Of a stretch of 64,000 nt of DNA, positions 14,311 through 28,192 are shown piece after piece. The notes under the pieces were generated by a model. That model did not search any database. It saw nothing but the letters and a program-made list of their open reading frames with translations, and was not told the origin of the DNA. The position numbers and the translations under genes were made by a program. Origin of the DNA: Mallotus nudiflorus (lineage: Eukaryota; Streptophyta; Magnoliopsida; Malpighiales; Euphorbiaceae); assembly GCA_947683625.1 (NCBI GenBank), contig CANTUR010000920.1:1054001-1118000 (forward strand). The letters are read 5' to 3'. How positions within the stretch are numbered: position 1 is the first letter of the stretch; each line of letters opens with the position of its first letter.

Positions 14311-17300
14311 AAAATGTTTTTAAATATATTTCTAGTTTATTTTGCAAATATATTGGATTTATTTGACGTATATATACTCGAAATATACCTGGTTTACTTT
14401 TGGTATATTTCTAGTATATATATGGTTTTTGTTGTTATTTTATTAAAATCTATGCATCATTTATTTATGAATGTATGTTTTATATATATTAATGAAGGAT
14501 ATCAATAGAACGTGCTACCTAGTGGGCAGCACTAGGAACCGAGTACGTACCGGTACGCCGATAGCATTAGGCTATATTACTAAACTATTTATGGATATTG
14601 ATTGGATTAAATTGATTTGATGTGAGATGTGATTTGGGAGTGTGATTGCTGGAGCTCGGTTGACCAAGTGTCTCAAGACCAATCACACTGACAGTCAGAC
14701 TGCACGAGCTTGGTTGACTTAGTGTCTCGGGGCTAGTCTACTGTCCATATGGAACAAGTGAATTTATTTGGAATAAGTGAGCCTGTATGGCTAGAGTGTT
14801 GTCTAACACTGTTTGGGGTTGCAATTTGCTAGGGTTCTATTTGATCCTTCATAAACGGTGATTTTCAATAAATATATAAAAATGATTTTACTGCATCTGT
14901 GTGTAATTGCTTGTATATATATTTATTATATATACTATTGACTTAGTATGCATGTATATATATTTATAACAATTCACTCAGTGAGTTCTGACTCCCCTCC
15001 ATTGACTATTTTTCAAAAGAGTCATCATCTTCAGACCTCAGTAGCAGACCCTTACGCCGAATTTCTTCTACCACGACTTCACTATTTAAACTACTTATTT
15101 GAGTTTTATTTTATAATCTAGACACTGCAATAGTTGTAAAATTGTAAAAGGATGTTATACCATATTTATGTGAGTTGTATATTTTAAGGATTTGAACTGG
15201 ATTTGTATTAAAGGAATATTTATTTATATATAAGATGAGGATGTTCGATTTAATATCATTGGTGGATTATTATTTTAATATTTTTGATTTATTCCCACTA
15301 CAAAATATTTTATTTATGTTATTATTATTATTGCATATTTTATTTTATTTTAAGGCTTGCAACAGGTTCCGGATTCGAAAGAATTCCTGTTCCCTAGCAC
15401 CGATCATAGCCCCTATTTTGGGTCATGACATGAGGTCTGAAAAAGAAGAATTTTCTATAAAAACATCAACTGAGGGAAGTCAGACCTCACTGAGTAAATT
15501 ATTATAATATATATACATGCATCTCCTACAGTCAAATGCAATCAATCATCCATATATAATAAATATATATACAAACACTTCACACAAATGCTGAAAATCA
15601 CTTATATAATAATACTGAAAAACATAAGTCTATGAAGGATCAAATAGAACCCTATTTAATGCAACCTCGATCAACAATAACATCACTCTAGCCATACAGG
15701 CTCACTTAATTCCAAATAAATTCACTTATTCCAAATGGATAGTAGACTGGCCCCCGAGACACTAAGTCAAACCGAGCTCCAGCAGTCTGACTGCTCAATA
15801 TGATTGGTCTCGAGACACTAGGTCAACTGAGCTCTAGCAACCACACTATCAATCAAATCTCATATCAAATCAGTCAATCAATCAGTCTCAATTAATTCAT
15901 AATACTATAAATGATTCTTACTCAACCTAAATCTATCGCACTGGTACGTACACGGTCCTAGTACTGTCCACTAGGTAGCACGTTCTATTGATATCCTTCA
16001 TTTAAAATAAAACATACATATGAGAAAATAAATAATGCATAATGTCATTTATAATAACAAAATAAACCATATATATACTAGAAATATACCTAAAATGAAC
16101 TAGGTATATTTCAAGTATATATATATGTCAAATAATTCAAATCAATCATGAAATATACCAAAAATAAACCAATAATATACTAAAAACATGCTAGATATGT
16201 ATATCGAAGATAAAACATGCATTTATTCAGAAATATATCATAAATATACTAAAATATTACCTAAAATATACTAAAAATATACCTAAGATATACCAAAACA
16301 TTTAATAAAACATTTTACGAATCAATTACAAATTAAAACATGTATTTTTCTAAAACATAAAATCTAAGTGCGATGTATATATAAAAGAACAACTCATAAG
16401 TTTGCTAAGACTGTTTCGAAGGATCCGGTCCACTAGGTCTCGATCTTGGCACAACTAAACAATAAAATAATAACAAATATCAAGATAATTCTAACTTAAA
16501 CCTCTAAAGAGACTCGATCCAAAATTATAGAACACAGACTGACATAGAATTTTAAAGTTAACCCCGATGTCACATTTTACGAGAATTCTACCAAAAATTT
16601 GGCTGAACTTCCTCTGTAAAACGGACATCTCTCTACTAAAAAGTAGAGATAGTCCTACAAGAAAAACGCACTTCTAAAACTGAAATTCACACAACTCTCG
16701 GTTGGAACCCTGAACTGCATAATTCCTCCAACTGAGGTCCACAATTTACCAAAAATCCAAATAATATAATAAATATTATAAATCAATAAATTCTATAAAT
16801 ATCCTCAAAATAGCAAAATATTACATATTTAACACTAAAACACTAAATATAATTAATTTCACAATAATTACATAAAAATCTCGAAATAATAATATAATAT
16901 TCTTAAAAATCAAATTTTCCAATAATTACACATAAAATGATAATAATTCATTTTATAAATCCAAATAACTTAATTAAAATATATAACAAAAATTTATAAA
17001 AACCCATTTTATTACCAAAATAATATATAATATATTATTTGACAACAATTTTTGAAAATTAGTATTAATTAGTTAAAAATAGTAAATAATTTTTTAAAAA
17101 TCATTTTAATACCTTAAATAATTATAAAACAAACTAAATATAATATTTAGCTATAATTTTTACAAAATTACACAATTACCCTAATAATTCAAAATATACA
17201 AATTAATACTAATATTACACAAAAATTCTATAAAAAATCCTATAAAATCATAAAAATTATTTTCTTAACATATAATATACTAATATCAATTAAAATACAT

Positions 17301-17996
17301 ATTTAACCAGTAATTTCAACAAAAACTCAACTTTAACCTAATTTTCTAATATTGACATAAACTAAAAAATATTTATAAAAATCACAAAAATTATTATCTC
17401 AACACTAAAATTAATATCAACCCTAAAATAACACCAAATCAACCAATTTTATAATTTAATAAATTAATTTACGAAAATTCAATAAATAATAATAAAATAT
17501 TCAAAAATTTCACAAAAATTAAATAAATTCTAAAAATTCAAACAACAATTTAAATATGTAGATTAAGCTACCAAGATCAACTTTAGTGAAGGGATTTTGT
17601 GTGAATCATCTAAGATCAACCTTAAAAAATTGGAAAACCCTAATGTTCAAAAATAAAAATTCAAGAAAACTCAAGAAATGGAATATTAAAGCTTAAACCG
17701 AAGCTAGATGCAAGCTCACTGGAGCTAGAGGAGTCATTAGGCACCGAAAATGCAAGAAGAGGTGGCCGAAGGAGGAAGTTGGCCGAAAAAAATGGAGTTT
17801 CAGCCTCTCTCGGTCTCTACGTGCTGTCGGCATCGGGGAAGGAGGAGGAGGGCGGTGGAAGGGTGATTAGAAGGTGGGGTGGTCAGCTAGAAGTGATGGA
17901 GGCACAGTGATAGTGATGAAATCGAACGGTGGCAATGGGGAAGGAGAAGGTTATGCACTGCGTTTTTTTGGTTCTTCACTTTTTTTTTCTTTGCAA

Positions 17997-18111
<115 letters not shown>

Positions 18112-19299
18112 GAAACACATATATTAACATTGTCATGACCCAAAACAGGGGCCATGACCGGCGCTAGGGAACGAAAATTCTTTCGAATCCGGAACCCGTA
18201 ACAAGCCTTAAAATAAAATAAAACATATAGTAATAATAATAATAACATAAATAATATTATGCAGCAGAAATAAAATCATAAATAATTAAATAATAATCCA
18301 CTACGGGATTTAAACAACAACTCATCTCATATATAATAAACTTTAAATACAATCCAATTCAAATCCTTAAAATATACAACTCACACAATATAGTACAAAA
18401 CCCCTTTATAATTTTACAACTACTGCAGTGTCTAGATTATAAAATAAAATTCAAGTAAGCAGTTTACATAATGAAGCCGAGGCGGAAGAAATCCGACGCA
18501 CAAGTCTGTTACTGAGGTCTGAAGACAATGACTCTCCTGAAAAATAGTTAACGAAGGGGAGTCAGACCTCACTGAGTGAATTGTTATAATATATATACAT
18601 GCATAACTAAGTGGCAATGCAGACAGTCAATAGTGTATATAATAAATATATATAAAGGCAATTACACACAAATGCAATAAAATCATTGTATATATTTTAC
18701 TGAAAATCACTATTTATGAAGGATCAAATAGAACCCTAGAAAAATCGCAACCTCAAAACAGTGTTAGACAACACTCTAGCCATACAGGCTCACTTATTCC
18801 AAATAAATTCACTTGTTCCATTTGGACAGTAGACTGGCCCCGAGACATTAAGTCAACCGAGCTCCAGCAGTTTGACTGTCAGTGTGATTGGTCCCGAGAC
18901 ACTTGGTCAACTGAGCTCCAGCAATCACACTCCCAAATCATATCTCACATCAGATATCAAATCGACTCAATATAATCAACATCCATAAATAGGTTAGTAA
19001 TATAGCCTAAATGCTATCAGCGTACAGGTACGTACTCGATCCTAGTGCTGCCCACAAGGTAGCACGTTCTATTGATATCCTTCATTTTAAATATAAAACA
19101 TACATTCATAAAAATAAATGATGCATGAATTTGAAATAAACAGCAACATAAACCATATATATACTAGAAATATACCAAAAGTAAACCAGGTATATTTCGA
19201 GTATATATATACTTCAAATAAATTCAATATAATTGCAAATTAAACTAGAAATATATTTAAAAATATTTTAAGAATAATTTATTAATAAAACATGCATAT

Positions 19300-19824
19300 T
19301 GTAATATCCCGAATTTTTAAATTTTTTATACTGCATCGGGATATGCAGTGTTAATAATTTTTGTATATATATTTATGATATTTTATAAGTTTGTTGTTTG
19401 TTTAAAGCTAATTTTAATTATTTTATATTATTTTAAGTACTTTACGTAAAATTTTCCCGAAAATTATATTTTCGGGGAAATTGACACGTAAATAAATTAA
19501 TACTATTTATTTTGACTAGTTTTATGAATTTGCATGAACTCATATATAATTTTAAAGTGCTAAAATAAAATGTATATATGTGTATTTATTTAAATTAATT
19601 AGAGCTTAATTAATTTCCTTAATTTTATTATTTAATTTTTATATTAATTAATTTTAAGTTTATAAATTATTAAACATATTAAAATATGTGTGTGGTGTAT
19701 ATTTAATGTGTGTGAAATTTTATATTATTATTATCAATTGTTATTTTAATTGTTAGTGCATGTGTGTGTATGTTTATATATATATATATTATAGTGTGTG
19801 GTGTGGGAATGTTTAAGTTAAAGT

Positions 19825-19865
<41 letters not shown>

Positions 19866-22010
19866 CAAGTAAGTCAACGTGCAAAACCATTCCTTTCTTT
19901 CTTTTTTTTTCTTTTCTTTCTTTTCTCTTCTTCTTCTTCTTCTTCTTCTTCTTCTTCCCCTCACTCTCGGTTCCTTCCAACCGGACCACCACCAGGCCGC
20001 CCCACCTGCAACCAGCCATCACCATTGCTTCCCCTTCCATCCAGCAGCCACCAGCTGCCACTAGCACTGTCCATCGCCGCCTAGAACGCCGGAAAATGAA
20101 GGAGACCGAAGGTGGAGCTTCCTCACGCCGGTGAAGATTCCGGCCACCTTAGGGCGTCGGACTAGACTTTTTTGAAAGCTTTTCATCCGGTGAGTCCATT
20201 TCCGAGCTCCGTTTGAGCTCAAAACCTCTAGATTTTTGGATATCTTCAAGTTTTAGTTTATGTATTCTAGGGTTTTTAATTTTTTTGAAGTTGAATTTGT
20301 TGGATTCATGCAAACTCCCTTAACAAATGTTTATCCTGGAAGATTAATCTATATGCTGTAATTTTTTTAGAATTTTTGGAATTTATTTTAATTTTTGTGA
20401 ATTTTTGATTATTTTATTATTATTTTCTAATTTTTGAAAATTAATTAAATAAATTATAAAATTTTGTTTTATGGTGATTATAGGAGTTGAAATGAATTAT
20501 AGAAATTTATTTGTAATTTTTGTGAATTTTTATGTATTTATTTGGAATTTATTAAGTTTAGGTAATTTTGAAAAATAGGGTTAATTATGTGTTAAATTGA
20601 AATAAATTGGTAAATTGAGTATATTTATTGATATTATTGAATTATATGTTGAGAAATTAATTTTTGAGTAATTATATAATTTTTGATGAATTTTTTTGAA
20701 CATTTATAGTGAATATATATATATATAGGGGTATTTTGGTAATTTTACACTAAATTGGTTAAAAATGTAATTAAATTGGTTTTAATAGTTATTTAGGGCA
20801 TAAAAATGATTTCTGCAAATTTTTAGTATTTTTAACTAATTAAAACTATTTTTCGTAAATTATTTTCAAATTATATATAATATATTATTTTTCTAAATAA
20901 ATGGGTTTTTATTGATTTTTAGTATGTTTTAGGGTTAATTAAGTAATTTGAATTTATAAAATGTATTTTTATTATATAAGGGCATTTTTGATATTTTATA
21001 ATTATTCTGTGAATTGTGAACCTCGGTCGGTGAATCGTAGTCTGGAGTCCGACCGAGGGATTTTGATTGTAATCCTGTGTTTATTCCGAAGTGTATTTCT
21101 TTGCAGGACCGGCTCTACTCTTTGAGTAGAGAGATGTCCGTTTTACAGGGGAGGTTCTGCCGGATTTTCGGTAGAATTCTCGTAAAACGTGATATCCGGT
21201 CAAATTCCTATTCTAAAGCTGTGTCTAAAATTCTAGATCGAGTCTTTAGAATTTTTGTTAAATTTATTCTGATTTCATGTTGTCATTTGTTTGTCTAGCT
21301 GCGCCGAGACCGAGGCCTAACGGATCAGGCCCGTCGAGTTTGTCTCGTGGAGCGCTAACATGTGAGTTATTATACTGTATATATATGCAGTGCATATAAG
21401 ATGCATGACTTAGGATTTTATTTTCATTATATGTTTAAACATTAATTTAATTATAATATGATTTGGTATATTTTCGGTTTATTTTTAGCACATTTTTGAT
21501 ATATGTATGTTAGATATTTAAGTTTATGTTTGTTATAATTTAATATTTATACATGATTTAAATGTGCATCGAACCATAATTATTTTATTAAATGATTAGT
21601 ATAATTTAGGTTGTTCTTAAATAATTGCGTGTTAAATTATAAACCTACACTTAAAGTATTTTTAAGTTTATTTTTGGTATATTTTTATTTATTTCTGAAT
21701 AAATAAATGTTTTATTATTAAATTAAACCTAACACATTAGTGGTATATTTAGGATTTATTTTTGATATATGCATGCTAGATAATTAGGTTTATTTTTAGT
21801 ATATTTGTGAATATATGTTAAACACAAACACGTATTTAAATGAATATTTATACATAAATGGTTTATTAAATGATTTGAGTACTTAGGGTATATCTTTTGC
21901 ATATTTAAGTATACTTTTAAGATAATGCATGTTATATTGTTGTTACTCATTTAAATTGTTTTTAACTATATTAATGATTTATCTTAGGTTTATTTCATAT
22001 TTTATTTGAC

Positions 22011-22086
<76 letters not shown>

Positions 22087-22786
22087 GAAATATACTGGGT
22101 ATATTTTAGGTATATTTTTGGTATATATATATATATGGTTGATTTTACTATTATGAATATTGTTCTACATTAATTATTTTTCGAATGAATGATTTATTCA
22201 AAGTGAAGGATATCAATAGAACGTGCTTCCTAGTGGGCAGCACTAGGACCGTGTACGTACCGGTACGATAGATAAGGATTGAGTGAGAGTTAAAATTGGG
22301 TGATTATAATTGATTTAATTGATTTGACTAAGATTAATGGTATGTTAGATAGTGTGATTGCTGGAGCTCGGTTGACTAAGTGTCTCGGGGCCAATCACAC
22401 TGACAGTCAGACTGCTGGAGCTCGGTTGACTTAGTGTCTCGGGGCCAGTCTACTGTCCATAAGTGAATTGAATGATCTATTGGGTTGATTGAGATGTGAG
22501 GTGATGGATAGTGTGATTGCTGGAGCTCGGTTGACCAAGTGTCTCGGGGCCAATCACACTGACAGCCAGACTGCTGGAGCTCGGTCGACTTAGTGTCTCG
22601 AGGCCAGTCTGCTGTCCAAATTGGAATAAGTGTTCTATTTGGAATCAAGTGAGCCTGTATGGCTAGAGTGATGATGGGATTGTTTGAGGTTGTTATTATT
22701 TAGGGTTCTATGGATCCTTCATGAATTAAAACAAACGTTTTCTACATTTAGTATTTTATAAAAGTAAAGTTTGGCATTCGTGTGAA

Positions 22787-22818
<32 letters not shown>

Positions 22819-23292
22819 GAATGCCTGATTGTTATGGTTTAGTTTGCATGTATATATAGTATAATAATTCACTCAGTGAGGTCTGACCCCCCTCAATTAT
22901 TTTTTTTCAGGAGATTCCATATCGTCAGACCTTAGTTATAGAGTTCCTCGCCGGTGTTCTTCAGTCCCGGCTGTTTTATACAAATGTATATTCTAAACTT
23001 TGAATTGTATTCTAGAAACTGCAGTAGTAGTGTCACTATATTGGAAGCGTATTATTTTGTTTGGATATTAAATACTCTGAGAATTTGTATTTGAACATTG
23101 TACGAATATGTATTCATTTATAAAAGGATTTGGAGTATTTAATTTATATATTGATTCAAAAAAATTTTAATTTGGTCGTACTTTTATATAATTATTGTAT
23201 GATTTTATTTTCTAAGGCTTGCTACGGGTTTCGGATTCGAAAGAATTCCCGTTCCCTAGCGCCGGTCATGACTCCTAGTTTGGGTCGTGACA
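19300..23292 (+). repeat. Nested solo LTR E inside D; TSD CATAT; long variant
   Basis: Uninterrupted 3993-bp LTR from TGTAATATCCCGAA to GGGTCGTGACA, flanked by CATAT (19295-19299 and 23293-23297). It is about 700 bp longer than its relatives. The excess comes from extra AT-rich sequence (about 21400-22080), a long (TA)n tract and a duplicated twin-hairpin block (period 159 bp, starting at about 22351 and 22510). A (TTC)n/polypyrimidine stretch (19895-19960) precedes its GC-rich block. Confidence 0.93.
22011..22083. repeat. (TA)n microsatellite in LTR E
   Basis: About 70 bp of almost pure TA with one phase slip near 22036. Confidence 0.9.
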
Positions 23293-25403
23293 CATATAGT
23301 TTAAAATATACCGAAAATATACCAAAATAAACATAAGTAATTATTAACCATATATGCATATTTTATACAAATAAAACATACATTTCTAAAAACATGCATC
23401 CTAAAACACGCATATATAAAATAATAACTCACTGTTTATTGCGCTCCTCGAGATGGGTCCGATGGGCCTGGTCCACTAGGCATCGGTCTCAGCGCAACTA
23501 AACAAACAAAGGACAATAGAAATCAGAATAAATCTAACAAAAAATTCCTAAAAACTCGATCTAGAATACTAGACACAGAATTAAGATCAGAATTCGATCG
23601 GACATCATGTTTTACGAGAATTCTATCGAAAATCCGACAGAACCTCCCCTGTAAAACGAACATCTCTTAACTCAAAGAGTAGAGCCGGTCCTGCAAGGAA
23701 ATACACTTCAAAAATAAACACAGAATTCACAATCACAATCCCTCGGTTAGACTCCAAACTACAATTCACCGACAGAGGTCCACAATTCACGGAATATTTA
23801 CAAAATACCAAAAATACCCTTTGATAATAAAAATACATTTTATAAATTCAAATTACGTAATTAACACTAAAACACATTAAAAATCGATAAAAACTCATTT
23901 TACTAGAAAAATCATATAATATACATATAATTTGAAAATAATTTACGAAAAATAGTTTTAATTAGTTAAAAATACTAAATAATTTGTAGAAATCATTTTT
24001 ATACCCTAAATAATTATTAAAACCAATTTAATTACATTTTAGCCAATTTAGTGTAAAATTACCAAAATACCCCTATATATATATATTTACTAAAATAAAT
24101 TCCAAAATTCACCAAAAATAGTATAATTACTCAAAATTAATTTTCTCAACATATAATTCAATAATATCAATAAATATACTTAATTAACCAATTTATTTCA
24201 ATTAAACACATAATTAACCCTATTTTTCAAAATTACATTAACTTAATAAATTCCAAATAAATATAAAAAAATTCATAAAAATTAACAATAAATTTCTATA
24301 ATTCATTTTAAAACCTATAATTACCATAAAACATAATTTTATAATTTAATTAATTTTTGAAAATTAGAAAATAATAATAAAATAATCAAAAATACCCAAA
24401 AATCAAAATAAATTCCAAAAATTCTACAAAAAATTCAGAATTCAGATTGAGCTTCCAGAATCAAATTTTGTGAAGGAAGTTTTCATGAATCAATCAAATT
24501 GAAGCTAAAAAAAATCAAGAACCCTAATAGGCCGAAATTGCAAAATCAAAACCTAAGGAAATCTAAACCATTTTAAGTGAAACAAAGCTTGGAATCACAC
24601 TCACCGGAGCTCAAGGAGAAGATAGAGACCGGCGGTGTCGATTTTGGTGGTCGGAATCGTTGTGATCGGAGGAGAAGATGATTTCGGCTTCTTTGAGAAA
24701 AACCGGTCAAAACTCACCGAAAAATGGAGCTTCAGGCATCAGGAATGGCTGGAAAGGGAGGAGGAAGGAGGAGAGGCACACCGACGGTGAGAAAATGGCG
24801 TGACAGTGGCCGGAATGGGGAAGAATCGATCGGGGAAGAAGGAGGAGGATCAGGTGGCAATTTGGTAAATAAGGCAAACTTTATAATTTTGATAAATAAA
24901 TATGTATATATGTATATATATATATAAATCCACACTTATATTATAATAATGTATATTCCCACACACAAATAATTCTCACCACACAAATATTTTATTATAT
25001 TTAATAATTTTTACACTTATAATTAATTAATTAATATTAAAACTAAATAATAAAATTAAGGAAATTAATTAAACTCTAATTAATTTAAATAAATAAACTT
25101 ATATACATTTTATTTAGCACTTAAAAATTATATATGAATTCATGAAAATTCGTAAAAATAGTCAAAATAATTAGTATTAAATTATTTACGTGTCAATTTT
25201 CCCGAAAATACAATTCCCGGAAAAATTTTACGTAAAGAACTTAAAGTAATGTAAAACAATTAAAATTAGCTTTAAACAATTAACAAATTCATAAAAATAT
25301 TATAAATATGTACAAAAATTATTAACACTGCATATCCCGATACAGTTTAAAATTATTTTAAAAACTGGGGATATTACAAACATATACACATACATTAACA
25401 TAA

Positions 25404-25461
<58 letters not shown>
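25404..25461. repeat. (AAT)n microsatellite
   Basis: Nearly pure trinucleotide AAT/ATA run in the last segment of LTR A, just beyond the LTR D target duplication. Confidence 0.9.
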
Positions 25462-25464
<3 letters not shown>

Positions 25465-26077
25465 TTAATGTAATTTATAAAAAAATATAATATTAAAATA
25501 ATAATGCACATAACTAATGTTATTAAAATAATACTATCCAAAGAAATAAACGTCAATAAATAAATTAATGTTTAAAATAATAAGTCTCTAAAAAAATAAA
25601 TATTTACGTAGAAAATATAATTAAACATAAAATAATAGTAATTAATCACAAAATAGTAAGATAATTTAATTTAATTTTTAAATTTTATTAACACTGCATA
25701 TCTCAGTATATAATAAAATAATTTAAAAACTAAGGTTATTATAATATTATTAAAAAATAACATAATCATAATTGTTAAACCATAATTTTAAATTTTACAT
25801 TTTAATTAATTTTTGAAAATATAAATTTAATTAACTACATAACAAAACTTATGTAATTAAGAGATTATATAAATTTTTATTATTATCAAATTATATATAA
25901 AAATTACATATTTTTAATAACTACCTAAATACATAATTTTTAGTAATTTGCATGAATATGTTTTATACAATATAGGTTAAATAAAATAAAAATTCTGTAA
26001 CTAAATAAATAAAAAAATTTCCCTAACTAATTACATAATTATTATTAACTAAATACCTAAACATTTACCTAAAAAAG

Positions 26078-26120
<43 letters not shown>

Positions 26121-26155
26121 CTGTAGCGCTGCAGCACTATGCTATCGCGCTACAG
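26121..26155. repeat. Short inverted repeat CTGTAGCGC/GCGCTACAG
   Basis: Perfect 9-bp arms (26121-26129 and 26147-26155) around a 17-nt centre. It is isolated GC-rich sequence between a (TA)n run and poly-A. It could be a miniature element core or chance. Confidence 0.6.
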
Positions 26156-26189
26156 CACTAAATGGCAAAAAAAAAAAAAAAATTCACGT

Positions 26190-26338
26190 GGCCAACTTCG
26201 TACATGGCCAATTATTGATTTGTTTGTTTTATATTTTAATATTACAATAATTATAATTAATGAATTATAATAATATTAAAAATAATATCATAATAATAAT
26301 AATAATAATATGATTTTTTTATTTTTTTATTTTAACAC

Positions 26339-26385
<47 letters not shown>

Positions 26386-26700
26386 GCAAGTTTTTTTGCA
26401 TGGCCAACTTGTATATGTATATGGCCAATTTTTTAAATTTTATATTTTGATAGTATAATAATTATAATTATTTATTTATAATAATATTAAAAATAATATC
26501 ATAATTATAATTATAATATGATTTTTTTTTGTTTTTTTAATTTTGACACTATTATGATTATTTTACTTTTATATTATTATTATTATTATTATTATGGCCA
26601 ACTTGTATATGGTCAAAGTTTTTTTATAATAATTATTATTTTATGCAAGAGTGTGTGTGATTTAGTTTATTTTTTTATTTTTAATTATTACTATGATGGC
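26190..26700. repeat. ~200-bp AT-rich tandem repeat (about 2.5 units)
   Basis: The motif GGCCAACTT recurs at 26190, 26402 and 26596 (spacing 212 and 194 bp). It is followed each time by similar text: a second GGCCAAT or GGTCAAA, ATAATTATAATTA-type sequence, ATAATATTAAAAATAATATCATAA, poly-T and a TTA/ATT run of variable length. This is a degenerate local tandem duplication. Confidence 0.75.
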
Positions 26701-27305
26701 CTAATTACTAACTAATAATTACCTAATCATGAGCTTCATTTGGATGGATACTATATCATTAACCAATTAAAACTCAATCATTTGCATGGACCTTTATTTT
26801 TCTCTTCTTAATTGAACTCTGTTGACCATTTGCATGATCAAACTCCTAATTTTGGATTTTGACAAATAATTTTTATACTAATAATTTCAATTAAGTGTGT
26901 AGGGAATTATATACCAAACATATACACTTTTGGATGAATAGTGACTTTTCGGGCTAATTGAACCTCTGAGATTGAAGAAGATTTTTGACATATTTACAGC
27001 TCTTAAATGAGAAAATGAGCTTCTTCACTTTTGAAGTAGACATCTTAAGCTTTCCAAATTGAGCTTGCTTGTCAAAATCCAAGTTTGTTTGGGTATGAAA
27101 ATCTTAAGTCGAAGTCAGCATATGCAGCTTGCATTTCAGTTTTCATAACTCTTGGTATTTTAGCAATATCATGAGCTAAAGATGTCCAATTGAGGTGATT
27201 CAAAGTTTTATGTAAAGCTAGGACAATTATCTACAACTTTTATGAAGAACATTTAGGCTGAATCGATCGTCTTTAGTCCCATTCACTAGCATCTTTCAAG
27301 GTGGT

Positions 27306-27502
27306 CACGAGCATTTTTCAAGGTGGTCACGAGTTGTCCTTCAATGGAGCCTTTGGAGCACATTTTTTTCAAAAAATGGCAATACCCATCACGAGCGTAA
27401 GTGCTCGTGACCTGCTCATGAGCATACCTTTGACAGCATCCAACGGGAAAATTTGAATACAACGGATGTTTTTGCTCCTCACGAGCACTGTTCACTCGTG
27501 AG
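27306..27502. promoter_or_regulatory. CACGAGC/GCTCGTG motif cluster in the copia LTR
   Basis: CACGAGC-type words at 27306 and 27328. A perfect 8-bp hairpin TCACGAGC-GTAAGT-GCTCGTGA lies at 27389-27410, a GCTCATGAGC palindrome at 27413-27422, and a second perfect hairpin CTCACGAG-9 nt-CTCGTGAG at 27478-27502. All are 100-300 bp upstream of the TATA box, in the U3 position where LTR enhancers sit. The role is inferred. Confidence 0.55.
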
Positions 27503-27615
27503 CCACCCGTGAGCATCCTTTGAGCTGCCAAAAGTCCAAGAATTGATTCAAAATCAATTATAAACGTTAGAGACATGATTGATACATCCAAGAACTATAT
27601 TTTGAAGTGTTTTTC

Positions 27616-27623
27616 TATATAAA
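27616..27623 (+). promoter_or_regulatory. TATA box of the copia LTR
   Basis: TATATAAA in the context TTTTTCTATATAAACACAAC, about 570 bp before the LTR end. It is a good plant core promoter match and would start the genomic transcript shortly downstream. Confidence 0.6.
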
Positions 27624-28192
27624 CACAACTTAGAATTCAATTGAAAGGTTAAGAAAAATTATTTATCATTCATCATTTTCTTAAACATTCAATTGAGCTC
27701 TTAAACTTTCCTTTAAACAATTCTTTGTGTATAACTCTTGTGAGAGTTGGTGAGTGATTATAATAGACATTCTTATTCTTCTATTTTCTGGGTTTAAAAA
27801 ATGGGAAGTGAGATTCTATTCTAAATAACTTGGTTTAAGTGTTTAGCCATTAAAACACTTGGGAAATTGCTTTTAGTGTGAGCCTTAAAAATACTTGTAA
27901 ATTGATTTTTAAGTGAGCCTTGAAAACTCAAGTTGTAAGGTTGTAAGAGTGAGCCATAAAAATCTTGTGTATTCTCAATCTTGTGAATAAGATTGTGGGT
28001 GATTAAAAAATCCTAAGTTGGGGATAAGTTAGGTGGAGACGTAGGATTATTGTTGAATCCGAACTCCTTAAATATTTATGTTCTTCATTCTTCCTTCTCA
28101 ACTCTTACTCAATTATTATAAAGAATTCCTTTAATTTTCTATTTTTGTTCAATAATCCTATTCATCCCCCCCCCCTCTAGGACTCTTTCAAT

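Larger units (their letters stand above)
8883..15430 (+). repeat. Nested solo LTR B inside A, interrupted by C; TSD TGAGG
   Basis: Begins TGTAATATCCCGAG at 8883 and ends GGTCATGACA at 15430, with TGAGG on both sides (8878-8882 and 15431-15435). It is split by LTR C into 8883-10508 and 13781-15430 (joined about 3276 bp). The reading of A resumes exactly after the right-hand TGAGG. B carries a 75-bp tandem duplication at about 14161-14310. Its acceptor-like site reads TTTCTTTGCAAG, a mutated form of the family TTTCTTTGCAG. Confidence 0.92.
18131..25378 (-). repeat. Nested solo LTR D inside A, interrupted by E; TSD AACAT
   Basis: Minus-strand LTR with its end (TGTCATGACCC) at 18131 and its start (reverse of TGTAATATCCCC) at 25378, flanked by AACAT (18126-18130 and 25379-25383). 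It is split by LTR E into 18131-19299 and 23298-25378; joined length about 3250 bp. The twin-hairpin block is at about 18833-18932 and the GC-rich block at about 24600-24870, both in reverse orientation. Confidence 0.93.
25749..26819. other. AT-rich host interval with microsatellites and a short tandem repeat
   Basis: No coding frame I can support. It holds the right flank of LTR A, a (TA)n run (26080-26119), a GC-rich hairpin (26121-26155), poly-A at 26167-26182 and an AT-rich tandem repeat keyed by GGCCAACTT. It ends where the copia LTR begins. Confidence 0.5.
26820..28190 (+). repeat. 5' LTR of a Ty1/copia (Sirevirus-like) element
   Basis: The right boundary is firm: it ends CTCTTTCA two bases before the PBS. 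The left boundary is inferred from TGTTGACC at 26820, the usual TG start for this group, giving about 1371 bp. It contains a TATA box (27616), a cluster of CACGAGC hairpins upstream of it, and a poly-C tract (28166-28175) followed by CTCTAGGA near the 3' end. The 3' LTR lies outside the window, so the start cannot be confirmed by pairwise comparison or TSD; the left-flanking 5 bp are AACTC. Confidence 0.6.

Noticed and set aside
19764..20249. Ser/Phe- or Lys-rich frames in LTR E
   Set aside because: Come from a TTC/CTT repeat and TA run; composition artefact.
26167..26182. Poly-A run as the tail of a LINE or processed pseudogene
   Set aside because: No upstream coding remnant and no target duplication visible; part of an AT-rich tandem repeat.
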